Assembly (NCBI GenBank): GCA_002409325.1 | Contig: DHUU01000017.1 | Location: forward strand, 212,646 to 262,805 | DNA: 50,160 nt | Reading direction: 5' to 3' | From: Bacteroidales bacterium UBA5226 | Lineage (GTDB): Bacteria; Bacteroidota; Bacteroidia; Bacteroidales; UBA932 | Shown: one piece after another, positions 8,586-18,000 of the stretch | Layout: each line of letters starts with the position of its first letter | Numbering within the stretch: position 1 is the first letter of the stretch | Made by a program: the position numbers and the translations under genes | The notes under the pieces: model-generated | Told to the model about the DNA's origin: nothing | Databases searched by the model: none | What the model saw: the letters and a program-made list of their open reading frames with translations, nothing else

Positions 8586-10568
8586 ATGGATATAAATGAA
8601 ATATGGGAAAGGGATACTTACCTGAAACCATATAAACCAGTGATATGGAGGCGTCACCAGATGCGCCTTGACAAAGCATCGCAGATCCGCGGATCCCACC
8701 ACCTGCTGGCTCATGCCATAAACAACCACCTGTACTACGGATTACATAAGACAGAGAACGGCTGGGTTTGCAGGGAATGGGCACCCAATGCCGTTGCCAT
8801 GTATCTGACAGGGGAGTGCAACAGCTGGAAGAAAGATTCCCGCTATGCCTTCATTCCTTTAGGTTCAGGCAACTGGGAACTGACACTTCCACCAGAAGCG
8901 CTTCAGCACGGGCAGCTTTACAAGTGGCTCATTGAGTGGCCCGGCGGTAGCGGAGAGCGCCTGCCTGCCTATGCCAGACGTTGTGTTCAGGACCCAGAAA
9001 CCAAGATATTCAGTGCCCAGGTATGGGATCCGGCCAAACCTTACAGGTGGAAATTCAACAATCCCCCACGCGTGGAACATCCCCTGATCTATGAGGCACA
9101 CATAGGAATGAGTGCCCAGGAGCCGGAAATTGCAGATTTTGACTGGTTCAGGGAAAGAGTTCTCCCAAGAATCGCCCGTCTGGGCTATAACACAATCCAG
9201 CTGATGGCCATCCAGGAACACCCCTATTACGGTTCCTTTGGTTACCAGGTATCCAATTTTTTTGCCGCCAGCTCGCGCTTCGGCACCCCGGAAAGTTTTA
9301 AAAAACTGATAGACCAAGCCCATGCGCAAGGCATAGCGGTGATTATGGATCTTGTACATTCGCATGCTGTAAAAAACGAGATAGAAGGATTGAGCCGGTT
9401 TGACGGCACGTATGATTTGTATTTCCATGCCGGTCCCAGGGGAGAACACCCGTTGTGGTCCTCCCGCTGTTTTGATTATGGAAAAGATGCAGTAATTCAT
9501 TTTTTACTGTCTAACATCAAATATTGGATGGAGGAATTCCATCTGGACGGTTTCCGCTTTGACGGAGTTACATCCATGATGTATCACGACCACGGACTGG
9601 GACGTGATTTTACCCAGTATGGACACTATTTTGACGGGAATCAGGATGAAGACGCCATTACCTACCTGGGACTGGCCAACCGGCTCATCCACGAATGCAA
9701 TCCCGATGCCATTACCGTGGCCGAAGATGTGAGCGGCATGCCAACACTAGCCTATCCCGGGGAAATGGGTGGAATTGGCTTTGATTTCCGTATGAGCATG
9801 GGGGTGGCCGATCATTGGATCAAGTGGATAAAGGAGCTGCGGGATGAGGACTGGCATGTGGGAGACATTTTTTACCAGCTTACCAACAAACGGAAGGATG
9901 AGCACACCATATCCTACGCCGAGTGTCACGACCAGGCTATGGTGGGTGACAAAACAATCATATTCAGGCTTATAGACAAGGAAATGTATACTTCTATGAG
10001 CAAAGACATCCCCTCTCTTGTGGTAGACAGGGGGATAGCCCTACACAAAATAATCCGTTTACTTTCCATGTCTGCCGCCGGGGACGGCTATCTGAATTTC
10101 ATGGGAAACGAGTTTGGCCACCCGGAGTGGATTGATTTTCCAAGAGAAGGGAATGGATGGAGTTATCATTATGCCCGCAGGCAATGGCCACTGGCCGATA
10201 ATCCTCTGCTCCGCTATCAGGGACTGGATTTTTTTGACAGGGATATGATTGGGATAGCTAAGGCACATAATTTGTATATAAGCGCTCCGCTTCCTGTGGT
10301 ACAGGATATAGGATCACAAGTACTGGCCTTTGAACGGGGAAGGTTGTTGTTTGTCTTCAACCTGAGCCCGGACCGTTCATATACCGGTTACGGACTAGAA
10401 GTCAGACCGGGAAAATACCGTTGCATACTTGATACCGATGATCCTTTATATGGAGGTTTTGGAAGGAACGACAGGCAGTCTGTTCATTTCACACTGGAAC
10501 AGCGGGGTACTAATGTACTGTTTCTATACCTGCCGGCCCGTACGGCAATGGTGTTTATTGCAGAATAA
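8586..10568 (+). CDS. glgB: 1,4-alpha-glucan branching enzyme, eukaryote-like type
   Basis: 660 residues. It forms alpha-1,6 branches in glycogen by cutting and re-attaching alpha-1,4 chains. A CBM48 immunoglobulin-like domain lies at about 50-140 and the GH13 barrel at about 165-560. The catalytic triad is Asp326 (DGFRFDGV), Glu380 (AEDVSG) and Asp449 (ECHDQ). The sequence DGFRFDGVTSMMYHDHG and the AEDVSGMP segment resemble eukaryotic/plant branching enzymes (subfamily GH13_8) more than the E. coli type (GH13_9). It leads the glycogen cluster, 2 nt after the porin. Confidence 0.93.
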   Translation: MDINEIWERDTYLKPYKPVIWRRHQMRLDKASQIRGSHHLLAHAINNHLYYGLHKTENGWVCREWAPNAVAMYLTGECNSWKKDSRYAFIPLGSGNWELTLPPEALQHGQLYKWLIEWPGGSGERLPAYARRCVQDPETKIFSAQVWDPAKPYRWKFNNPPRVEHPLIYEAHIGMSAQEPEIADFDWFRERVLPRIARLGYNTIQLMAIQEHPYYGSFGYQVSNFFAASSRFGTPESFKKLIDQAHAQGIAVIMDLVHSHAVKNEIEGLSRFDGTYDLYFHAGPRGEHPLWSSRCFDYGKDAVIHFLLSNIKYWMEEFHLDGFRFDGVTSMMYHDHGLGRDFTQYGHYFDGNQDEDAITYLGLANRLIHECNPDAITVAEDVSGMPTLAYPGEMGGIGFDFRMSMGVADHWIKWIKELRDEDWHVGDIFYQLTNKRKDEHTISYAECHDQAMVGDKTIIFRLIDKEMYTSMSKDIPSLVVDRGIALHKIIRLLSMSAAGDGYLNFMGNEFGHPEWIDFPREGNGWSYHYARRQWPLADNPLLRYQGLDFFDRDMIGIAKAHNLYISAPLPVVQDIGSQVLAFERGRLLFVFNLSPDRSYTGYGLEVRPGKYRCILDTDDPLYGGFGRNDRQSVHFTLEQRGTNVLFLYLPARTAMVFIAE

Positions 10569-10604
10569 TTAGTAACTTGCATGTTTAAGGCTTAAGCAAA
10601 TCAT

Positions 10605-12515
10605 ATGGCATATTTACAGTTCAACAAGCACGAATTAGTTAACCTGGAATATTCGCTGAACAGGGAAATTCTTTCGACAAACAGGGCTGGTGGATACCTG
10701 AACACCACCCTGACAGGTTGCAATACAAGAAAATATCATGGACTCATGGTGGTACCTGTTGACAGCCTGGGAGGGGAAAATTATGTGCTTCTGTCCTCGT
10801 TGGATGAAACATTGATTCAGCATAACCAGGCATTTAACCTGGGTATTCACCGTTACCCCGGGATCTATGACCCGCGCGGCCACAAGTACATAATAGATTT
10901 TGAAATGGACAAGAACATTGTCCTTACTTACAGGATTGGTGGCATGATTTTCAGAAAAGAAATCCTTTTCGTTCACAACAAAGAGCAATTGCTTATTAAG
11001 TATACCCTGGCCGAGGCCCATTCTCCCACCATTTTACGGCTCAAGCCATTCCTTGCCTTCCGCAATATCCATGATCTGACCCATGCCAACCTGACAGCAG
11101 ACACCTTCCATTCTACCGTGGAAAAAGGGGTGGGATACCGGCTTTACGACAATTTTCCACGATTGTTCATGCAACTCAATGTAAAGAACGAGTTTGTCAA
11201 ATTCCCCGACTGGTATAAAAATATTGAATACGTCAGGGAAAAGGACAGGGGATATCACTACAATGAAGATCTTTTTGTTCCTGGGTATTTTGAGTGTCCC
11301 ATACGCAAAGGCCAGAGTATAGTCTTTTCGGCCTCCCTTGAGCCGGCTAACCCTTCCCGGTTGCAAACTGTTTTCAAACAGGAATTAGGCAAACGGCCAA
11401 GCCGGGATTCTTACAAAAACTGTCTGAAACTTGCTGCCTCCCAGTTCCTGATCAACAGGAATGGAAAAATACAGGTAATCGCAGGGTATCCTTGGCTGGG
11501 AAGGTGCTCCAGGGATACAGCCATAGCTTTGCCTGGACTTGCCCTGTATGCAGACAATGGAATATCAATTTTCTCCAGGGCTCTTGAAACCCTTGTAAAA
11601 GAAGCGAATGGACTGTTCAACACGGCCGACGCCCCGTTATGGCTATTCTGGACCCTACAGCAATACCTTGGCATGGTTGGAGATAAGGCCGCCTTGTGGA
11701 AAGATTACGGGAACATGATGAAGACTATAGTCAAAAAATACAAGGAGGGTACGGACAAGGTGAAGATGCACCCCAACGGTCTGATCTGGACTGATCAGGT
11801 GAACATGCCTTTGACCTGGATGGATTCAGTAGTGGATGGCAAGCCTGTTGTCCTGCGCTCAGGGTATATAGTGGAAGTCTGTGCCCTGTGGTACAACGCC
11901 GTCTGCTTTGCCCTGAACCTGGCCAAAGAGATGGAAGACCATGATTTTGTGAAAGAATTTGAGGAGATACCCGGTCTGATCAGGGAAAATTTCCTTTCTA
12001 CTTTCTGGTGTGAATCCCGCGCTCATCTAGCCGATTTCGTGAATCATCAGGGACAGAACATTTACACCAGGCCAAACCAGCTGTTTGCCTGCTCTCTGCC
12101 CTATACACCACTGGATGACGAGGTGATTAACACCATACTCAGGGCATGCAGCAGTGAACTGCTAACCACAAAGGGTTTGAGAACACTCTCCCCCAAGAAC
12201 CCCCTGTTTGAAAGCCATTGCGAAGGAGATCCGGCAAAACGCCACAGGGCAACCCACCAGGGATCTGTGTGGCCGTGGTTACTGGGACCCTACATAGACG
12301 CACAATTCCGTTTGCATGGCAAGAGTTTTGTTAATTGCGCCCGGGATATCATAGGGGTTTTCGAAGAAGATATGACCGAGCATGGGATTGGGTCCATTGC
12401 CGAATTGTACGACGGCAATCCCCCGTACCGTCCTCACGGTTGCATCTCCAGCGCCCGTAATATTGCCGAGATACTGCGCGTGATGAACCTCATAGAAAAA
12501 TACGATACACGATGA
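10605..12515 (+). CDS. Glycogen debranching enzyme (amylo-alpha-1,6-glucosidase, GH133)
   Basis: 636 residues. The N-terminal half (about 15-245) is the bacterial GDE_N domain with STNRAGGYLNTTLTGCNTRK and KYHGLMV. The C-terminal half (about 270-630) is the (alpha/alpha)6 barrel of amylo-1,6-glucosidase, with AGYPWLGRCSRDTAIALPG, WTDQ and HQGSVWPWLLGPY. It removes alpha-1,6 side stubs from glycogen. It lacks the separate 4-alpha-glucanotransferase domain of the eukaryotic bifunctional enzyme. The GT4 gene overlaps its stop by 4 nt. A TAACTTGC box at 10573-10580 could be a variant -7 element. Confidence 0.92.
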   Translation: MAYLQFNKHELVNLEYSLNREILSTNRAGGYLNTTLTGCNTRKYHGLMVVPVDSLGGENYVLLSSLDETLIQHNQAFNLGIHRYPGIYDPRGHKYIIDFEMDKNIVLTYRIGGMIFRKEILFVHNKEQLLIKYTLAEAHSPTILRLKPFLAFRNIHDLTHANLTADTFHSTVEKGVGYRLYDNFPRLFMQLNVKNEFVKFPDWYKNIEYVREKDRGYHYNEDLFVPGYFECPIRKGQSIVFSASLEPANPSRLQTVFKQELGKRPSRDSYKNCLKLAASQFLINRNGKIQVIAGYPWLGRCSRDTAIALPGLALYADNGISIFSRALETLVKEANGLFNTADAPLWLFWTLQQYLGMVGDKAALWKDYGNMMKTIVKKYKEGTDKVKMHPNGLIWTDQVNMPLTWMDSVVDGKPVVLRSGYIVEVCALWYNAVCFALNLAKEMEDHDFVKEFEEIPGLIRENFLSTFWCESRAHLADFVNHQGQNIYTRPNQLFACSLPYTPLDDEVINTILRACSSELLTTKGLRTLSPKNPLFESHCEGDPAKRHRATHQGSVWPWLLGPYIDAQFRLHGKSFVNCARDIIGVFEEDMTEHGIGSIAELYDGNPPYRPHGCISSARNIAEILRVMNLIEKYDTR

Positions 12516-13801
12516 AAGTATTAATGTTCGGATGGGAATTTCCTCCCCATATATCCGGAGGACTGGGCACGGCTTGTGACGGTTTGACCAGAGGACTGGC
12601 AAAAAACCAGGTCAAGGTACTGTTTGTGATGCCTTCTGCCTCGGGGGATGAAGATCAGAGTGCGGTACACATCATAAATGCCAGCGATGTAACGGCTTTC
12701 CAGACACGTAAAGAAGCCCGGGAACTATTTGAAAAGGTACAGTTCCTGAAAGTGACATCAAATTTGATTCCTTACCTGGGACCCGATGAATTTGAAGAAA
12801 AGGTGGACCTGGAAAGGGAGAAGGAATGGAACGAGTTCAGGATCTCATTCGGACAAAAATTCAAATTTTCCGGCAAATACGGCAGCAACCTCATGGAGGA
12901 AGTGATGCGGTATTCTCTTGTGGCTTCTGCCATAGCCCGTCAGAACCAGTTTGATGTCATACATGCCCATGACTGGCTTACCTATATGGCTGGGATCGCC
13001 GCAAAGCGCGTATCGGGCAAGCCCCTTGTCGTACACGTGCATGCCACTGAATTTGATCGTTCCGGAGAAAATATAAACAGGCAGGTATACGACCTGGAAA
13101 AACGGGGCATGGAAGCCGCCGACAGGGTGATAGCTGTAAGCAACCTTACCCGCAATATCATTATAAACAATTACCATATTGACCCTTCAAAAGTTTTCAC
13201 AGTGCACAATGCGGTGGATTTCAGCACGGTTGAAAACCGGGAAATCACTAGGGGCGTTCCTGAAAAAATCGTTACGTTTCTGGGCAGGATCACCTTCCAG
13301 AAAGGTCCTGAATATTTCATAGAAGCCGCCTACAAGGTATTGCAGAAAACAAAAGATGTACGTTTTGTCATGGCAGGCAGCGGTGACTTGTTCAACCGGG
13401 CCATACGCCGGGTCGCAAAACTGGGAATTTCTTCTCATTTTCACTTTACCGGCTTTTTGCGGGGAGAAGATGTGAAGAATATGTTTGCCTATTCCGATGT
13501 GTACGTCATGCCTTCGGTATCTGAACCTTTTGGCATATCCCCCCTGGAAGCCATGAAAGCCAATGTCCCGACCATCATTTCCAAGCAGTCGGGGGTGGCA
13601 GAAGTTTTGAACCACGCCATTAAGGTCGATTTTTGGGATGTCAACGCGATGGCAGATGCCATTTATGGGCTGCTCACCTTTCCTGCCTTATCTGCGATGA
13701 CCGTTAGGTGCGGGCTGGAAGAGGTCAATGCCTTAAAATGGGACAATGCTGCCCTGAAGGTAAAACAGATCTATGAATCGGTTACAGAAGAGAAAATATA
13801 A
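12512..13801 (+). CDS. GT4-family glycosyltransferase, probable alpha-glucan (glycogen) synthase
   Basis: 429 residues with a two-domain GT-B fold. The N-terminal domain begins with MFGWEFPPHISGGLGTACD, the glycine-rich acceptor loop typical of glycogen-synthase-like GT4/GT5 enzymes, and HAHDWLTY. The C-terminal domain carries FLGRITFQKGPEYF and the donor-binding EPFGISPLE motif (E-x7-E). Position between the debranching enzyme and GH57 amylase matches the arrangement I know from Bacteroides, so a role in alpha-glucan synthesis is likely. The sugar-nucleotide donor cannot be read from sequence. ATGA overlap with the gene before it. Confidence 0.85.
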   Translation: MKVLMFGWEFPPHISGGLGTACDGLTRGLAKNQVKVLFVMPSASGDEDQSAVHIINASDVTAFQTRKEARELFEKVQFLKVTSNLIPYLGPDEFEEKVDLEREKEWNEFRISFGQKFKFSGKYGSNLMEEVMRYSLVASAIARQNQFDVIHAHDWLTYMAGIAAKRVSGKPLVVHVHATEFDRSGENINRQVYDLEKRGMEAADRVIAVSNLTRNIIINNYHIDPSKVFTVHNAVDFSTVENREITRGVPEKIVTFLGRITFQKGPEYFIEAAYKVLQKTKDVRFVMAGSGDLFNRAIRRVAKLGISSHFHFTGFLRGEDVKNMFAYSDVYVMPSVSEPFGISPLEAMKANVPTIISKQSGVAEVLNHAIKVDFWDVNAMADAIYGLLTFPALSAMTVRCGLEEVNALKWDNAALKVKQIYESVTEEKI

Positions 13802-13812
13802 AATCCAAACAT

Positions 13813-15000
13813 ATGAAAAAGACACTCTGTTTGTACTTTCAGGTGCATCAGCCTTACAGATTACGTCAATATCGGTTTTTTGACATAGGCAAGAACCATG
13901 ATTACTTTGACGAATTTGCCAACAAAACCATTATGGCCCGGGTTGCCTCCAGGTGTTACATTCCTGCTAACAGGATCATACTGGATCTGATCAAAGAATA
14001 CAACGGAGCTTTTAAGGTCGCCTATTCCATCAGCGGGATTGCCTTGGAACAAATGGAGCAGTTTGCGCCCTGGGCCCTGGAGTCTTTCCAGGAGCTGGCA
14101 CAGACCGGGCACGTGGAATTCCTTGCCGAGACATACTCCCATTCCTTGTCCTCGCTTATTTCACCCAGGAAATTCAAGGATCAGATTAAGGTGCACGTCA
14201 AGGCCGTGGAAAAATACTTTGGTCAAAAGCCTAAAGCATTCCGTAACACAGAGCTGATCTATTCGGATACAATCGGGGAAATGGTTGCAAATATGGGTTT
14301 CACTACAATGCTAACCGAAGGGGCCCGTCACATCATGGGGTGGAAAAGTCCAGATTACCTATACGTGAACGCCTTGAATCCCAAGTTAAAATTATTGCTC
14401 AGGAACTTCAGGCTAAGCGACGACATCGCTTTCCGTTTCTCCGACAAAAAATGGGCCGACTGGCCCCTGACGGCAGAGAAGTATGCGGGCTGGATTGCAG
14501 GAGCGCTTGAACAAGACGACATCGTCAATATCTTTATGGATTACGAAAGTTTTGGTGAACACCAGCCGGCGTCATCCGGGATCTTTGATTTTATAAAAGC
14601 GATGCCTGGAATGATTCTTAACCACACCAACCTTGAGATCCTGACCCCTTCACAAGCTGCTGCAAAACACCAGCCCATAGCCCCGCTTAACGTCCCTTAT
14701 GCCATATCTTGGGCAGATGAAGAACGGGATATCAGTGCCTGGTTGGGCAATGAACTCCAATCGGAAGCCTTTCAGAACCTTTACAAAATTGAAGACCTGG
14801 TAAGGCAAAGCAACGATCCTGATTTGCAACGTGATTTCCGTCGGTTGCAGGCCAGCGATCATTTTTACTATATGTGCACAAAATTTTTCTCGGACGGGGA
14901 CGTACATAAATACTTCAATCCCTATGACACCCCTTACGAGGCTTTTATCAATTATATGAACGTATTGAGCGACATTACGCTCCGTACACCTAAAAAATGA
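13813..15000 (+). CDS. GH57 alpha-amylase-like glycoside hydrolase
   Basis: 395 residues with the (beta/alpha)7 barrel of GH57 starting at CLYFQVHQPYRLRQ. The nucleophile should be Glu147 (FRNTELIYSD) and the acid/base Asp243 (MDYESFGEHQ). Most bacterial members act on alpha-1,4-glucans, as amylase, transferase or branching enzyme. The short length and lack of a signal peptide fit an intracellular enzyme acting on glycogen or maltodextrins. The next gene overlaps its stop by 4 nt (ATGA). Confidence 0.9.
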   Translation: MKKTLCLYFQVHQPYRLRQYRFFDIGKNHDYFDEFANKTIMARVASRCYIPANRIILDLIKEYNGAFKVAYSISGIALEQMEQFAPWALESFQELAQTGHVEFLAETYSHSLSSLISPRKFKDQIKVHVKAVEKYFGQKPKAFRNTELIYSDTIGEMVANMGFTTMLTEGARHIMGWKSPDYLYVNALNPKLKLLLRNFRLSDDIAFRFSDKKWADWPLTAEKYAGWIAGALEQDDIVNIFMDYESFGEHQPASSGIFDFIKAMPGMILNHTNLEILTPSQAAAKHQPIAPLNVPYAISWADEERDISAWLGNELQSEAFQNLYKIEDLVRQSNDPDLQRDFRRLQASDHFYYMCTKFFSDGDVHKYFNPYDTPYEAFINYMNVLSDITLRTPKK

Positions 15001-18000
15001 TTATGAAGAGTGAATTGAACCTGAGTCCCGACTATTTGTTTGAAGTGAGCTGGGAGGTATGCAACAAAGTAGGAGGGATCCATACAGTTATAGCCACCAA
15101 AGCGCTCCATATGTCCCGCGAAATGGAGAACAGACATATTCTCATAGGTCCCGATGTGTGGAGGGAAACAAAACAAAATCCCGAATTCCTGGAAGACCCC
15201 CGCCTGTTGCGTTCATGGAGAGACCGTGCCGTACAGGAAGGATTGAGGATCAGGGTGGGACGCTGGAATGTTCCGGGAAATCCAATAGCCATACTGGTGG
15301 ATTTTTCATCCTATATATCCCGCAAAGATGAAGTGTTCACTGATTTTTGGAGAAAATTCAAACTGGACTCCATCAGCGGTCAGTGGGATTATGTAGAACC
15401 GACCCTTTTTGGATATGCTTCGGGCGTTGTAATTGAAAGTTTTGTGCGCTTCAACCTGGCGCCTCATCATAAAAGTGTAGCACAATTCCATGAATGGATG
15501 ACCGGAACGGGGCTTTTGTACCTGAAATCGGCCAAGATCCCCATTGCCACCACATTTACAACTCATGCCACCGTTCTGGGACGTTCCCTTGCAGGGAACA
15601 TGATGCCCCTGTATGATAACCTGGAAATGTACAACCCCTATGAAAAGGCACGGGAATTCAATGTTGTTGCAAAACATTCCCTGGAAAAGACGGCTGCATT
15701 CTACGCCGATGCCTTTACAACGGTAAGCGACATTACCGCCAGGGAGTGCATCCATTTCCTGGAAAAGAAAGTTGACATAGTGACACCCAACGGGTTCGAA
15801 AATAGCATTACACCAGCTGACGATGCTTTTGACGAAAAGAGGAAAGAAGGCAGGCAGACCCTGCTCCGCACAGCCTCGCTTCTGTTGCACCGCAAGGTGG
15901 AGGAAAATGCCTTTCTGGTAGGGATCAGTGGCCGGTATGAATTCAAGAACAAAGGAATTGATGTTTTCCTGGAATCGCTGGCATTGCTCAACCGCGAAAG
16001 GGGAGGGGCAGACCGTCAGATTCTGGCCTTTATCATGGTCCCGGCCAATCACAAGGGGCCCAGAAAAGACTACGACAATTCCATTACGACCCATTACCTG
16101 AACGATCCGGATTACGACCCGGTACTGAACGTGATGCGGGAGCAGGGCCTGAACAACCAGCAGCAGAATAATGTACATGTCTTCTTCATTCCCTGTTATC
16201 TGAACGGTGACGATGGACTGCTCAACAAGACATATTACGAACTGCTCATAGGCCTGGACCTTACGGTATTTCCGTCCTATTATGAACCCTGGGGTTACAC
16301 GCCCCTGGAAAGCCTGGCTTTCAGAGTTCCCACGGTGACTACCTCCTTGGCAGGTTTCGGGGACTGGGTTAAAAAAACTTTTACCGAACCCCACCCTGGT
16401 ATAGAGATCGTATTTCGTAACGACAACAATTACACCTCTGTGGTGAACGATGTGTCCGGAGTGATACGCCGCATGAGTTTGCTCACAAAGGAAGAAGCAC
16501 TGAGCATGAAGGAGAATGCGCTCCGCGTGTCGGCCATTGCCCTTTGGGAGAATCAGCTGCAGTATTACAAGAAAGCCTACGCCATAGCTCTGGAGAAGGT
16601 GGTGGAGAACCCGGGTAAATTTCAATTGATCAAGGAGGAATGCAGTGCCCTGCGCAGGACTCAGCTCCTGTCCGCTCCAACCTGGTCACCGGTAACCATC
16701 CAGAAACAGTTGCCGCAACGACTCAATTTCCTGGAAATATTGTCCAGGAACCTCTGGTGGTCATGGAATGACGAGGCCAGGAAACTTTTTTCCGGGATTG
16801 ATCACAACCTCTGGAGGGAGGTGGAAAAAAATCCCATTGTATTGCTTGACAAGATTCCTTATAATAAGTACAAGGCCCTGGAAAAAAACAAAATATTCCT
16901 GGAACAATTGGATAAAGTGGAGGGTTCATTTAACCAGTACATGAAATCACGGGAAACGTTAAGCGGTGCCCGCGTCGCCTATTTCAGCATGGAATATGGC
17001 CTGGACTGGACCCTGAAAATATATTCGGGAGGTCTGGGAATCCTGGCCGGGGACTATCTGAAAGAGTCATCGGACAAAGGCGTTCCCATAACCGGAGTGG
17101 GCCTGTTGTACCGTTACGGCTATTTCCGCCAGGTTCTTTCTGCACAGGGAGACCAGGTGAGCGAAAAGGAAACGGTGGATTTTCAAAAAATCCCCGCCAT
17201 CCCCGTACGTGATAGCCAAGACAACTGGATCACCATCAGCATCGCCTTACCCGGACGGAACATATATGCACACATCTGGAGGGTGGATGTGGGAAAGACG
17301 CCGCTGTACCTGCTGGATACCGATTTTGAGGACAACCTTGCAGAGGATCGCAGCATCACCCACCAACTGTATGGGGGTGACTGGGAAAACAGACTTAAGC
17401 AGGAACTTTTGCTGGGAGTGGGAGGCATAAGGGCCCTGCGGGCCCTGGGCATAGAGGCCGATGTTTACCACTGCAACGAAGGACATGCTGCCTTTACCGG
17501 TATGGAAAGGATCAGGGAATATGTGGTCAACGAAAACCTTTCTTTTGAAGAAGCAAGGGAGGTAGTTCGTGCCTCGTCTCTTTTCACTACCCATACTCCT
17601 GTACCGGCAGGCCATGACGCTTTTACCGAAGAAATGCTCCGGCCATATTTTTCACATTACCCGGACAGGCTCAAGACATCCTGGGAAACGCTCATGGCTC
17701 TGGGCAAGACAGATGTGTGCAATCCAAACGAAAAATTCTCCATGAGTTTTCTGGCGGCAAACCTTTCCCAGGAAATCAATGGAGTCAGTCAATTGCACGG
17801 ACTCGTGAGCCGTGATATACTCAATCCGCTGTGGCCCGGCTATCTGCCCCAGGAATCGCATGTTGATTATGTTACCAATGGGGTTCATTACCAGACCTGG
17901 ACAGCCCCTGAATGGAAAAAAGTGCATTCCCGCGTTTTTGGCCAGGATTTTGCTACCCATCACTACGACAAGAATTGTTTCACCGGGTTTCTGAATGTCC

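Noticed and set aside
15306..16625. 439-codon open frame opposite the GT3 domain of the glycogen synthase fusion
   Set aside because: Long antisense shadow of a strongly coding frame with Cys- and His-rich composition and no recognisable domain.
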